Shown: positions 27,302 through 35,697 of the stretch, one piece after another
How positions within the stretch are numbered: position 1 is the first letter of the stretch
Layout of the letters: every line of letters starts with the position of its first letter
From: Actinophytocola sp050699935
Lineage (GTDB): Bacteria > Actinomycetota > Actinomycetes > Mycobacteriales > Pseudonocardiaceae
Assembly: GCF_050699935.1 (NCBI RefSeq)
Contig: NZ_JBOHGB010000002.1
Span: forward strand, 1-64,000
Reading direction: 5' to 3'
Length of the DNA: 64,000 nucleotides
Made by a program: the position numbers and the translations under genes
Notes under the pieces: model-generated
What the model saw: only the letters and a program-made list of their open reading frames with translations
What the model was told of the DNA's origin: nothing
The model's database searches: none

Positions 27302-29182
27302 ATGGCTGCCACCGCCCATCCGCCGCGACGTCGGGCGTTACTCGGCGTCGGGCTCGCCGTTGCCGTCGCCGTTCCGCTCATCGGGATCGCGTCGAGCGCG
27401 ACCGCGAGCGACGGCCACGCGCGTCCGGCGTTCACGCTGACCATCCTGCACAACAACGATGGCGAGTCGAAGCTGCTCGGTGCGCCCGGCCAGCCGGACT
27501 ACGGCGGCATCGCCCGGTTCGTCAGCCTCGTCGACCAACTGCGGCACGACGCGACACACGGGCGCGCGGCGGCCGGGCAGGGGCGGCACCGTGGTGCGAT
27601 CGTGCTGTCGTCGGGCGACAACTACCTCGCCGGCCCGGAGTTCACCGCGAGCCTGAACAAGGGCGTGCCGTACTACGACTCGCTCGCGCTGTCCGAGGTC
27701 GGTTACGACGCGATGGCGATCGGTAACCACGAGTTCGACTTCGGGCCGGACGTGCTCGCCGACTTCATCGAAGGATTCAGCATCGGAGGGTTCGGGCGCG
27801 AGACCCCGCCGTTCGTGTCCGCGAACCTGGACGTCTCCGGCGAACCTCGCTTGGCCGCGCTGGCGCAGGACGGCACCATCGTGGCGAGCACGGTCGTGCG
27901 GGAGCGTGGCGAGCGGATCGGCGTGGTCGGCGCGACCACACCGCTGCTGCCGGCGATCTCCAGCCCGCGCAACGTGAAGGTGCTCGACGACGTCGCCGGC
28001 CTGGTGCAGGACCAGGTGGACACGCTGACCCGCGAGCGGGTGAACAAGATCGTGTTGATCAGCCACTTGCAGAACGTCGCCGAAGACCGGGCGCTGGTGC
28101 CGATGCTGCGCGAGGTGGACGTCGCGATCGCCGGCGGAGGCGACGAGTTGCTGGCCAACGAGGACGACCCCCTCGTGCCCGGCGACACCGTATCCGTCGA
28201 CCCGGTGACCGGTGAGCCGCTGCGCTACCCGCTGCACGCCACTGACGCGGACGGGGTGGACGTCCCGATCGTGACCACGTCGGGTGACTACAAGTACGTC
28301 GGCCGGCTGGTGGTCAACTTCGACCGGCGCGGCAGTGTGCTGTCCGTGGACGACGCCAGCGGCCCGGTGCGGGTCTCCGGTGTCGCGCCGGACGCGGTCG
28401 AGCCGGACCGGTCCGTGCAGAGCCGGGTGGTCGAGCCGGTGCAGGCGTTCGTGGACACCCTGGCCGAGAACGTGGTCGGCCAGGCCGAGGTGGCGCTCGA
28501 GGGCCGCCGCGATCCCGGCGTGCGCACCCAGGAGACCAACCTGGGCAACCTGCTCGCCGACGCCCTGCTGTGGTCGGGCCAGCAGCACGCCGCCGAGTTC
28601 GGCGTGGTGCCACCGCAAGTCGCGCTGCAGAACGGCGGCGGGATCCGCAACAACACGCTGATCCCCGCTGGGCCGCTCACCGAGCTGGACACCTTCGCGG
28701 TCGCCGCGTTCGCGAACTTCGTCTCCGTAGTGCCCGAGGTGCCGCGCGCCCAGATCAAGGAGCTGCTGGAGAACGCCGTGTCCCGCATCCCGCTCGCCGA
28801 CGGCCGGTTCGCCCAGGTGGCCGGGCTCTCCTTCACCTACGACGCGACCCGCACCGCGCAGGAGGTCGACGACGCGGGCACCGTGCTCACCCCGGGCGAC
28901 CGGGTCCGCACGGTCACCCTCGACGACGGCACGGGGGAAGGCACCGTGATCGTGCAGGACGGCCAGGTCGTCGACGGCCCGGGCATCGCCGTGGCCACCA
29001 ACGACTTCTCCGCCCGCGGCGGCGACCAGTACCCCTTCCGCGGGCTGCCGTTCACCACCGTCGGCATCACCTACCAGCAGGCCCTCGCCGACTACATCGC
29101 CAACCCCGAAGGCCTCGGCGGCACCGTGAGCGCCACCGACTACCCCGAAGGAGGCGAAGGCCGCATCACCCGAGCCGGCTGA
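27302..29182 (+). CDS. Secreted bifunctional metallophosphatase/5'-nucleotidase
   Basis: A 626-residue exported enzyme. The signal peptide has PRRRALLGVGLAVAVAVPLI, with a twin Arg that may allow Tat export, and a cleavage region near SSATAS. The calcineurin-like domain shows LHNNDGESKL, SGDNYLAGPE, GNHEFDFG and the late AIAGGGDE. The C-terminal 5'-nucleotidase domain has ETNLGNLLADAL, LQNGGGIRNN and GGDQYPFRGLPF. It would remove phosphate from nucleotides outside the cell. ATG 27302 follows GAGGAGA. A strong hairpin lies ten bases after the stop. Confidence 0.92.
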   Translation: MAATAHPPRRRALLGVGLAVAVAVPLIGIASSATASDGHARPAFTLTILHNNDGESKLLGAPGQPDYGGIARFVSLVDQLRHDATHGRAAAGQGRHRGAIVLSSGDNYLAGPEFTASLNKGVPYYDSLALSEVGYDAMAIGNHEFDFGPDVLADFIEGFSIGGFGRETPPFVSANLDVSGEPRLAALAQDGTIVASTVVRERGERIGVVGATTPLLPAISSPRNVKVLDDVAGLVQDQVDTLTRERVNKIVLISHLQNVAEDRALVPMLREVDVAIAGGGDELLANEDDPLVPGDTVSVDPVTGEPLRYPLHATDADGVDVPIVTTSGDYKYVGRLVVNFDRRGSVLSVDDASGPVRVSGVAPDAVEPDRSVQSRVVEPVQAFVDTLAENVVGQAEVALEGRRDPGVRTQETNLGNLLADALLWSGQQHAAEFGVVPPQVALQNGGGIRNNTLIPAGPLTELDTFAVAAFANFVSVVPEVPRAQIKELLENAVSRIPLADGRFAQVAGLSFTYDATRTAQEVDDAGTVLTPGDRVRTVTLDDGTGEGTVIVQDGQVVDGPGIAVATNDFSARGGDQYPFRGLPFTTVGITYQQALADYIANPEGLGGTVSATDYPEGGEGRITRAG

Positions 29183-29191
29183 CCACACGCA

Positions 29192-29221
29192 GGGGCCCGG
29201 CCGACAACGCGGCCGGGCCCC
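29192..29221 (+). terminator. Strong GC hairpin terminator
   Basis: GGGGCCCGGCCG and CGGCCGGGCCCC form a perfect 12-bp stem around the six-base loop ACAACG, ten bases after the nucleotidase stop. There is no T-tract, as is usual for actinobacterial intrinsic terminators. Confidence 0.85.
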
Positions 29222-29225
29222 GCGC

Positions 29226-29461
29226 GTGCCCTACGACCACCTCACCAGCCGCCTCGGCGCCGTGCACGGCGCACTCAACGGGCCATTCGTGTTCACCAGC
29301 CCACGCGGCCTACCCGCTACGGCGCAGTACGTTCGACAGCCGTGTCTTCCGCCCCGCCGTCGACGGCGACCCGCGCAGACCACCCGCCCGATCGGCCCGG
29401 GCTGACCTTCCACGGGCTCCGCGGCGCGACGTACTGGGAGCCGCTCGACGGGGCGCCGTAG
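29226..29461 (+). pseudogene. Tyrosine recombinase (phage integrase) remnant
   Basis: Short pieces in three frames match the C-terminal catalytic part of phage-type integrases in order: FVFTSPRG, then PLRRSTFDSRVFRPAVDGD, then LTFHGLRGATYWEPL. The last piece corresponds to the HxLRH box with the second His replaced by Gly. The R-box and the C-terminal Tyr are missing. It is a decayed fragment and no attachment-site repeat or tRNA is seen beside it. Confidence 0.55.
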
Positions 29462-29488
29462 CCGGGGCATTCTGTCCGGTGTGGACAC

Positions 29489-30658
29489 TCAACCGTCCGC
29501 GCGATACTGCCGGAAACTGCGCCGCAGGTACCCCGACGCGATGCGCGTGCGCTGCATCGTCGGTGTCCCACCGGCGATCGCCCAGCCCATCGCGTCGCGG
29601 GCGTAGCGTTCGACGTGGTAGTCGCGGTGGTAGCCGTAACCGCCGTGTAACTCGACCGCTTGCGCGGACACGGTTCTCGCGGTCTCGTTGGCGAAGCACT
29701 TCGCGATGGACACCTGCTGCGGATCCGGGGTGATGCCGTTGGTGCTCGTCGCGGCGCGCCAGATCAACAGCCGGGCCGCCTCCACTCGCATGATCATGTC
29801 GGCCAAGGTGTTCTGCACGCTCTGGAACTCGATGATCGGCTGGCCGAACTGGCGTCGTTCGACCACATAGGACGCGGTCCGGTCGAGCGCGGCTTGTGCG
29901 AGCGCGAGGCTCATCGTGGCGTTGCCGAGCCGTTCGATGGAGAACGCGCCCATCAGCTTGCCGAAGCCGCTCGCCGGCACCACGACGTTCGCCATCGGCA
30001 CCCGGACGTCGTCGAAGAACATGTCCGCGGACGGGATGCCGTGGAAGCCCATGAGCTGCTCCTGCGGGCCGAAGGTCAGCCCCGCCGTGTCCCGCGGCAC
30101 GATCACCCCGCCGATGCCGCGCGCGCCTCGGTGCCCCGACAGCCGGACGTAGACGAGGTAGTACTCGGCGACGCCGGCACCGGAGCACCAACGCTTCTGC
30201 CCGTTGATGACCAGGGTGTCGCCGTCACGCACGCCCTCGGTGCGCAGGTCGGACGCGGCGCTGCCGGCGTCCGGCTCGCTGATCGAGATGGCCATGGTCG
30301 CCTCGCCCGCGATGATCTCCGGCAGGTACCGCGCGCGCTGCTCGTCGGTGCCGAAGAGCTCGACGACCCTGGCCGGCCCGGTGTTCGCCTCGAAGACCTG
30401 GAAGGCGGGCAGGCTCGAACACTTGGCGAGTTCCTCGATGATGACGAGCGCGTCCATGAGCTCGCCGCCGCCCCCGCCCCACCGAGGACTGATGGCGACG
30501 CCCAGGTAGCCGAGGTCGGCCAGCCGCTTGCGTTCGCTGTTCGGCAGGTGGGTCGAAGTGGCGTCCCACTCGATCGCCATGTCCTCGTAGTGCTTCTTGC
30601 CGACTGCCGCGACGCTGCGAGCCAACTCCTGCTGCTCGGCTGTCAACAGCGTGTTCAT
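29489..30658 (-). CDS. Acyl-CoA dehydrogenase family protein
   Basis: A 389-residue flavoprotein with FAD/acyl-CoA signatures: MAISISEPDAGSAASDLRT, INGQKRWCSGA, and the C-terminal AVELHGGYGYHRDYHVER. The YEGT segment that carries the catalytic Glu in many members reads IAGGTPTMQR here, so the base may sit elsewhere, as in other ACAD subgroups. It would introduce an alpha-beta double bond into an acyl-CoA. ATG 30658 has a GGGAGAG block upstream. A 13-bp palindrome lies about 80 bp upstream in the region shared with the divergent transporter operon. Confidence 0.88.
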   Translation of the reverse strand: MNTLLTAEQQELARSVAAVGKKHYEDMAIEWDATSTHLPNSERKRLADLGYLGVAISPRWGGGGGELMDALVIIEELAKCSSLPAFQVFEANTGPARVVELFGTDEQRARYLPEIIAGEATMAISISEPDAGSAASDLRTEGVRDGDTLVINGQKRWCSGAGVAEYYLVYVRLSGHRGARGIGGVIVPRDTAGLTFGPQEQLMGFHGIPSADMFFDDVRVPMANVVVPASGFGKLMGAFSIERLGNATMSLALAQAALDRTASYVVERRQFGQPIIEFQSVQNTLADMIMRVEAARLLIWRAATSTNGITPDPQQVSIAKCFANETARTVSAQAVELHGGYGYHRDYHVERYARDAMGWAIAGGTPTMQRTRIASGYLRRSFRQYRADG

Positions 30659-30737
30659 CAGATGCTCTCCCTCACTGGGCACCTCGGTCGCCGGACGAGC
30701 CGTGGTCGTCTTGCGCTGGACAATGAGACATAACCTA

Positions 30738-30750
30738 TGCATAGTATGCA
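30738..30750. promoter_or_regulatory. Putative GntR operator, site 1
   Basis: TGCATA-G-TATGCA is a 6+1+6 perfect inverted repeat in the divergent region between the acyl-CoA dehydrogenase (start 30658) and the binding-protein gene (start 30873). The same palindrome, read on the other strand, recurs at 39087-39099. A FadR-subfamily GntR regulator is encoded at 34900-35691, and such proteins bind short palindromes of this type. Confidence 0.65.
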
Positions 30751-30872
30751 CGTACTTGAGGTTGAGTGACGGGCCGTACGAACGCCCGCACACGAGGTCG
30801 AGGTCGGCGCCGTCAGGTGCGCAAACAGACGCATGTGGACGATGCGTCTACCCATCTCGAAGGGAAATGGTC

Positions 30873-31949
30873 ATGGCAAGTCAGCGGTCGTCAACGATGA
30901 CGGTCCTGAGTGTTGGGCTGACGGCGGCACTGACGCTGACCGCGTGCGGATCCAGCAGTGGCGCGGGAGGCGGCGACTCGGCGACGGTCGTGTTCGCGGG
31001 GTCGGGAGCCACCATCCAGAAGGTGCTGGAGAACGAGGTCTTCACCGAGTTCACGGCGAAGACCGGGATCAAGGTCACCTACCAGCCGGGCACGGCGGGC
31101 CAGAACCTGGCGAAGGTTCAGGCTTCGGCGTCCAGTCCGGACATCGACGTGTACTTCGGCAATGCCATCACGCACGCGCAGGGCACCCAGATGAACCTGT
31201 GGGACAAGATCGACCCCGCCCTGGTTCCGTCGGCGAAGAACACGTTCCCCGAGGTGCGGACCAGCGATGGGTTCGGGGTGGTCTTCGGCCAGTACATGAC
31301 CGGCCTCGAGTACAACACCAAGATCTTCGCCGAGAAGGGGTTCGCGCCGCCGACGAGCTGGAAGGACCTCTGGGACCCGGCCTATCGGGGCCATGTGGCG
31401 CTGTACGACATCGCGATCGGCTACACCCAGGACGTGCTGCCGCACTGGGCCAAGGCGTGGGACATCGACCCGTCGGACACGGACGCATTGTTCGAGCAGG
31501 TCAAGAAGCTCAAGCCGCAGCAGGTCGGCATCGCGACCGCGCCGCCGGCACTGGCCACGCTGCTGCAACAGGAAGCGGCGTGGATCACCTACAACAGCAA
31601 CCTGCAGGTCGTGCAGAACGCCGACTCCGGCGTGCCCGTCGAGTTCGTCACCCCGGTCGAGGGTGCGATCGGGTTCGAGAACACCTTGGACGTCGTCAAG
31701 GGTGCGCCGCATGCCGAGAACGCGCAGAAGCTGATCGACTTCATGCTCGGCGAGGACCCGCAGACCGTGATCGCGAAGAAGCTCACCATGGCGCCGGTCA
31801 TTCCCGGCCTGGACCTGGATGCGGACACGTTGAAGGTGACCGGGTACTCGCCGGACGCGCCGAGGTCGGACGTGGTGCCGGCGATGATCGATCTCGAGGT
31901 GGCCAACCTGAAGGAGTGGACGGACGCCTGGGGCGAGGCGTTCCGCTGA
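30873..31949 (+). CDS. ABC transporter substrate-binding lipoprotein (spermidine/putrescine or Fe type)
   Basis: A 358-residue extracellular solute-binding protein, family 1. Lipobox TLTAC places the lipid Cys at residue 25. The mature part opens with VVFAGSGATIQKVLENEVF and has TSWKDLWDPAYRGHVAL, typical of PotD/AfuA-like binding proteins. ATG 30873 has AAGGGA at seven bases; ATG 30867 is too close to it. It leads a five-gene operon of ATPase, two permeases and the GntR regulator. The ligand is more likely an organic acid or amine linked to the enzymes at 35.7-39 kb than iron. Confidence 0.85.
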   Translation: MASQRSSTMTVLSVGLTAALTLTACGSSSGAGGGDSATVVFAGSGATIQKVLENEVFTEFTAKTGIKVTYQPGTAGQNLAKVQASASSPDIDVYFGNAITHAQGTQMNLWDKIDPALVPSAKNTFPEVRTSDGFGVVFGQYMTGLEYNTKIFAEKGFAPPTSWKDLWDPAYRGHVALYDIAIGYTQDVLPHWAKAWDIDPSDTDALFEQVKKLKPQQVGIATAPPALATLLQQEAAWITYNSNLQVVQNADSGVPVEFVTPVEGAIGFENTLDVVKGAPHAENAQKLIDFMLGEDPQTVIAKKLTMAPVIPGLDLDADTLKVTGYSPDAPRSDVVPAMIDLEVANLKEWTDAWGEAFR

Positions 31950-31997
31950 CCGGTGGACCGCGACCGGCCGGACGAACTCGGTGAGAGGAGCGACCCG

Positions 31998-33176
31998 TTG
32001 ACCATGTCGAGCGTCAGCCCACTCGATGCCGACCCGACATCCGGCAGCCACCAGGGGTCGGCGGACTGGCTGCGGGTCGAACGGCTGACCAAGTCCTACT
32101 CGTCGTCGACGCCGGTGCTCGAGGGCGTGGACCTGGCGCTGAGCAAGGCAGAGATCGTGGCCCTGCTCGGCCCGAGCGGTTCGGGCAAGACGACGTTGCT
32201 GTCGCTGCTCGCCGGATTCATCAAGCCGGACTCCGGCCGCGTGCTCATCGGCGGGCGCGACGCCACCGGGCTCAGCCCGCGGCGACGGCGTGTCGGCGTC
32301 ATGTTCCAGAACTACGCCTTGTTCCCACACCTGAACGTGCGCAAGAACATCCTGTTCGGACTCCAGGCGCACCGGGTCGACCGCGCCGAGCAGCAGCGGC
32401 GGCTGCGGTCGGCGCTGGAGCTGACCGAGCTCACCGCGTTCGAGACCCGCATGCCAGCGCAGCTCTCCGGTGGACAGCAGCAGCGGGTCGCGCTCGCCAG
32501 GGCACTGGTGATCCAGCCGGACCTGCTGCTGCTCGACGAACCGTTCAGCGGGCTGGACGCGCGGGTCAGGGAGGGGATGCGGATCGAGCTCACCCGTCAG
32601 CTGCGCGCGATCGGCGCGACCGCCCTGGTGGTCACCCACGACCAGGCCGACGCGGCCGCGATGGCCGACCGGGTCGCGGTGATCCACGAGGGACGCATCG
32701 CGCAGATCGGCAGCTACGACCAGCTGTACCGGGAGCCGGCGTCGGCGTTCGTCGCGTCGTTCGTCGGCGAGTCGAACTGGTTCCGGGCCACCTGCGTGCG
32801 GCCGTCCCCGCTGACCGTGCGGGTCGGGCCGGCGCAGGTATGGCGAACCGAGTCCTTCGACACCGTCCCGGCGGGAGACCCGGTGGACGTGATGGTGCGA
32901 CGGACGTCGGTGGTCGGCGTCCTGGCCGGCGAGGCGGTGGATGAGCCGGCCAACGGCAACCACCTCGCCGGCAGTCTCGTCCGGCTCATCCCGTCCGGCC
33001 CGTCGCTGCGGCTGTGGCTGGCGGTGGGCGAGCGGGCCATGGTCTTCGACATCGCGCCACACCTGGTTCCCGACGGACTGGAGGTCGGTGATCGGGTCAC
33101 GCTGTGCCTGGATCCGAAGTGGTCCAGGGCATTCGCCGCAGACGGCTCCACAGAGGACAGTGCGGAGGTGCCGTGA
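31998..33176 (+). CDS. ABC transporter ATPase, PotA-like
   Basis: An import ATPase of about 392 residues. Walker A is GPSGSGKTT, the Q-loop is in FQNYALFPHL, the signature is LSGGQQQRVALARAL, and Walker B is LLLLDEPFSGLDARV. A C-terminal TOBE-like domain follows from about residue 250. TTG 31998 is suggested by AGAGGAG seven bases upstream; ATG 32004 is only two codons later. It overlaps the first permease as GTGA and energises uptake at the cytoplasmic face. Confidence 0.9.
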   Translation: MTMSSVSPLDADPTSGSHQGSADWLRVERLTKSYSSSTPVLEGVDLALSKAEIVALLGPSGSGKTTLLSLLAGFIKPDSGRVLIGGRDATGLSPRRRRVGVMFQNYALFPHLNVRKNILFGLQAHRVDRAEQQRRLRSALELTELTAFETRMPAQLSGGQQQRVALARALVIQPDLLLLDEPFSGLDARVREGMRIELTRQLRAIGATALVVTHDQADAAAMADRVAVIHEGRIAQIGSYDQLYREPASAFVASFVGESNWFRATCVRPSPLTVRVGPAQVWRTESFDTVPAGDPVDVMVRRTSVVGVLAGEAVDEPANGNHLAGSLVRLIPSGPSLRLWLAVGERAMVFDIAPHLVPDGLEVGDRVTLCLDPKWSRAFAADGSTEDSAEVP

Positions 33177-34075
33177 CCGCGTTGCTCACCGAGCCAGACG
33201 CCGGCGCCGAGCCCACCGGCGACGCCGCGCCGAGCCTGCGTGCCGCGCGGAGGCACCAGCCGGCATGGGCCGCGTTGCCCGCCGTGGTGCTGTTCGTGGT
33301 CGGGTTCGTCGGCCCGCTGGTCATGCTCCTGCTGACCAGCCTCGGCTACAGCGCCGACAACCACACGCTGTCCTTCGACGCCTACCGCCACGTCTTCGAC
33401 GATCCGGCTCAGTTCCGCGTCATCGGCAACACGATCACGACGAGCCTGCTGGTGGTCGCGCTGTCGGTGGTGATCGGGTATCCGGTGGCCCTGTGCTTCA
33501 TGTCGATCTCGGGCTGGCGCCGTACCGCCCTGGCGATCATCATCGTCGGCTCGCTGCTGGTCAACAGCGTCATCCGAGTCTTCGGCTGGCTCGTGCTGTT
33601 CGTGCCGAACGGCTTCGTGTCCGATCAGTTCAGCGTCGACCTGCTCTACACCCACACGGCGACCGTGATCGGCCTGCTGCACCTGTTCATGCCCTTCATG
33701 ATCCTCTCCCTGATCACGTCGCTGAGCTCGATCGACCCCGTGCTCATCCGGGCGGCGACATCGCTGGGTGCCGGGATGGGCCGGATCATGGCCAGGGTCG
33801 TGCTGCCGTTGTCGCTGCCCGGTCTGGTCTCGGGCAGTATCATCGTCTTCGGTGCGACCACCGGCTCGGTGGTGACTCCACTGTTGCTGGGCGGAGCCGA
33901 CGAGCAGCTCGTGACCGTTGAGGTCTACCGGCGCACGTTCGTCTCCTTCGATCCGACCGGTGCGGCGTCCCTGGCGGCCTGTCTGTTGATTCTCAACATC
34001 GTGCTCGTGACCCTCGTCCAGCTCGGCAACCGTCGCCTGGAACGGCGGCTGCACCTGGCGACCGAGCGCGGTTAG
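33173..34075 (+). CDS. ABC transporter permease, PotB-like
   Basis: A 300-residue permease with about six hydrophobic helices, the first being LPAVVLFVVGFVGPLVMLLL. The EAA-type loop reads IRAATSLGAGMGRIMARVVLP. GTG 33173 overlaps the ATPase stop as GTGA. It forms a heterodimer with the permease at 34088. Confidence 0.88.
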   Translation: MTALLTEPDAGAEPTGDAAPSLRAARRHQPAWAALPAVVLFVVGFVGPLVMLLLTSLGYSADNHTLSFDAYRHVFDDPAQFRVIGNTITTSLLVVALSVVIGYPVALCFMSISGWRRTALAIIIVGSLLVNSVIRVFGWLVLFVPNGFVSDQFSVDLLYTHTATVIGLLHLFMPFMILSLITSLSSIDPVLIRAATSLGAGMGRIMARVVLPLSLPGLVSGSIIVFGATTGSVVTPLLLGGADEQLVTVEVYRRTFVSFDPTGAASLAACLLILNIVLVTLVQLGNRRLERRLHLATERG

Positions 34076-34087
34076 GAGGTCCCGGCC

Positions 34088-34903
34088 GTGCTCCCCAAAT
34101 CGGTCACCCGGTTCACCATCGGCGCGTTCTCGACGCTGGCCGCGACCTTCATCGCCGCGCCCATCGTCGTCGTGATCATCTCCTCGTTCACCGACGGCGG
34201 TTTCGTCGCCTTTCCACCCGAGGGCGGCTGGGGGTTCCACTGGTTCGGCGAGGCGATGCAGGCCAGCCAGTACTTCGACGCGGCCGGGTTGAGCGTGCGG
34301 GTCGCCATCACCACCGCAGTCATCTCCACGATCGCCGGCTACGGCGTGGGACGCTACCTGGGCCAGGCGTCACCGAAGATTCGCGGCGGGGCCATCACGG
34401 TGCTGACCGCCCCCATCCTCCTGTCGACGTTCCTGATCGCCGTCGGCAGCCTGCAGATGTACTCGGCTCTGGGGATCCCACGCACCTTCACCACGTTGGT
34501 GCTCGGCCATCTCGCGGTGTGCCTGCCGTACGCGGTCCGGACCATGTCGATAGCCTTCATGACCCATGCCTGGCGCCTGGAGGACGCGGCCGCGTCACTG
34601 GGAGCGGGTCCGATTCGGATCCTTGTCAGGGTGGTGCTGCCGAGCGTGCGCGCGCCGATGATCGCGACGGTCGCGTTCGCTTCGTTGCTGTCGTTCGACG
34701 ATGTGGTGGTCAGTCTGTTCCTGGCCGGACCGGAACTGCAGACCTTGCCGGTGCAGATCTTCTCCGACGTGGAACAATCGCTGTCACCGCTGGTGATGGC
34801 CGTCAGCACGATCATCGTGGGAGTGTCCGCCGTATTGATCATCGCATTGGAGAAGTCGCTCGGTCTGGTGTCGGCGTTCGCCGGGAGGTCGGTTACGCGA
34901 TGA
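34088..34903 (+). CDS. ABC transporter permease, PotC-like
   Basis: A 271-residue permease with about six hydrophobic helices and the EAA loop LEDAAASLGAGPIRILVRVV. The start GTG 34088 follows GGAGG by seven bases, 12 bp after the first permease. Its stop overlaps the GntR start as ATGA, which ties the regulator to transporter expression. Confidence 0.88.
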   Translation: MLPKSVTRFTIGAFSTLAATFIAAPIVVVIISSFTDGGFVAFPPEGGWGFHWFGEAMQASQYFDAAGLSVRVAITTAVISTIAGYGVGRYLGQASPKIRGGAITVLTAPILLSTFLIAVGSLQMYSALGIPRTFTTLVLGHLAVCLPYAVRTMSIAFMTHAWRLEDAAASLGAGPIRILVRVVLPSVRAPMIATVAFASLLSFDDVVVSLFLAGPELQTLPVQIFSDVEQSLSPLVMAVSTIIVGVSAVLIIALEKSLGLVSAFAGRSVTR

Positions 34904-35691
34904 GTGGGTCGACCGGAGCGGCGGGCGATCGGGCGGCGTCGGCGCACCACCAGTCGCACGCGGCACCCGGACTGCGCAGCCCGAAGGTCTCCGAACTGCT
35001 GGCCCGGCAGATCGTGGACCAGATCCTGCAGGGCGCGCTGACCAACGGCGAACCGTTGCAGACCGAACGCGAGATGATGGCCAGCTACGGCGTGGGACGC
35101 TCGACCGTCCGGGAAGCCTTGCGGCTGCTGGAAACCCGCGGCGTGATCACCATCAAGCAGGGGCTCAACGGCGGCCCGATCGTGCGCATTCCGCGGGCCA
35201 CCGACCTGAGCGAGTCGCTGTCGTTGTTCCTGTCGTTCGCCGGGGCCTCCTTGCAGGACCTCCTGACGACCAGGCTGGCGCTGGAGCCCGTCATCGCCGT
35301 GCTCGCCGCCGAACACGCCACCCCACGGGATATCACCGAGCTCGAGGAATGCGTCGAGCGAATGCAGAGCAACCTGCGTGACTCGGCGACGTTCCGGGCG
35401 GAGAACGAGCTGTTCCACACCCTCGTCGCGCAGATCGCCGGAAATCCGGTGCTGCTCACCTTCATCGAGTCGGTCAAGGGCATCTCGGACGGGATGACCG
35501 CCGGAGTCACCTACAGCGAGCGGCGCCGACTCGCCGTCGCGCAGGCGCACGCGAGAATCGTGCACGCGCTCTCGGACAACGACCAGGAGCACGCCGGCGA
35601 GGAGATGCGTCGCCATCTCGAGGAGGCCGGCATGTACTGGCGCAAGCGGTACGGGCCGATCTACCGCCAGCCGGTGAACTGGCGGCTCTGA
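34900..35691 (+). CDS. GntR-family regulator, FadR subfamily
   Basis: A 263-residue protein. The N-terminal winged helix carries LQTEREMMASYGVGRSTVRE followed by ALRLLETRGVI. The all-helical FCD ligand-binding domain spans about residues 100-245, with FRAENELFH and a later H.RIV.AL segment (AHARIVHALSDND) providing likely metal or acid ligands. It is coupled to the transporter and lies between the two halves of the cluster. The TGCATA-N-TATGCA palindromes at 30738 and 39087 are its likely targets, so it probably senses the transported compound or an intermediate. Confidence 0.88.
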   Translation: MSGSTGAAGDRAASAHHQSHAAPGLRSPKVSELLARQIVDQILQGALTNGEPLQTEREMMASYGVGRSTVREALRLLETRGVITIKQGLNGGPIVRIPRATDLSESLSLFLSFAGASLQDLLTTRLALEPVIAVLAAEHATPRDITELEECVERMQSNLRDSATFRAENELFHTLVAQIAGNPVLLTFIESVKGISDGMTAGVTYSERRRLAVAQAHARIVHALSDNDQEHAGEEMRRHLEEAGMYWRKRYGPIYRQPVNWRL

Positions 35692-35697
35692 CCTCGC

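Noticed and set aside
27338..29188. Minus-strand ORF of 616 codons opposite the 5'-nucleotidase
   Set aside because: Shadow frame; the nucleotidase has a signal peptide and all catalytic motifs.
30891..33062. Minus-strand ORF of 723 codons opposite the binding protein and PotA-like ATPase
   Set aside because: The composition is rich in Arg, His and Pro without motifs, and both plus-strand genes are unmistakable.
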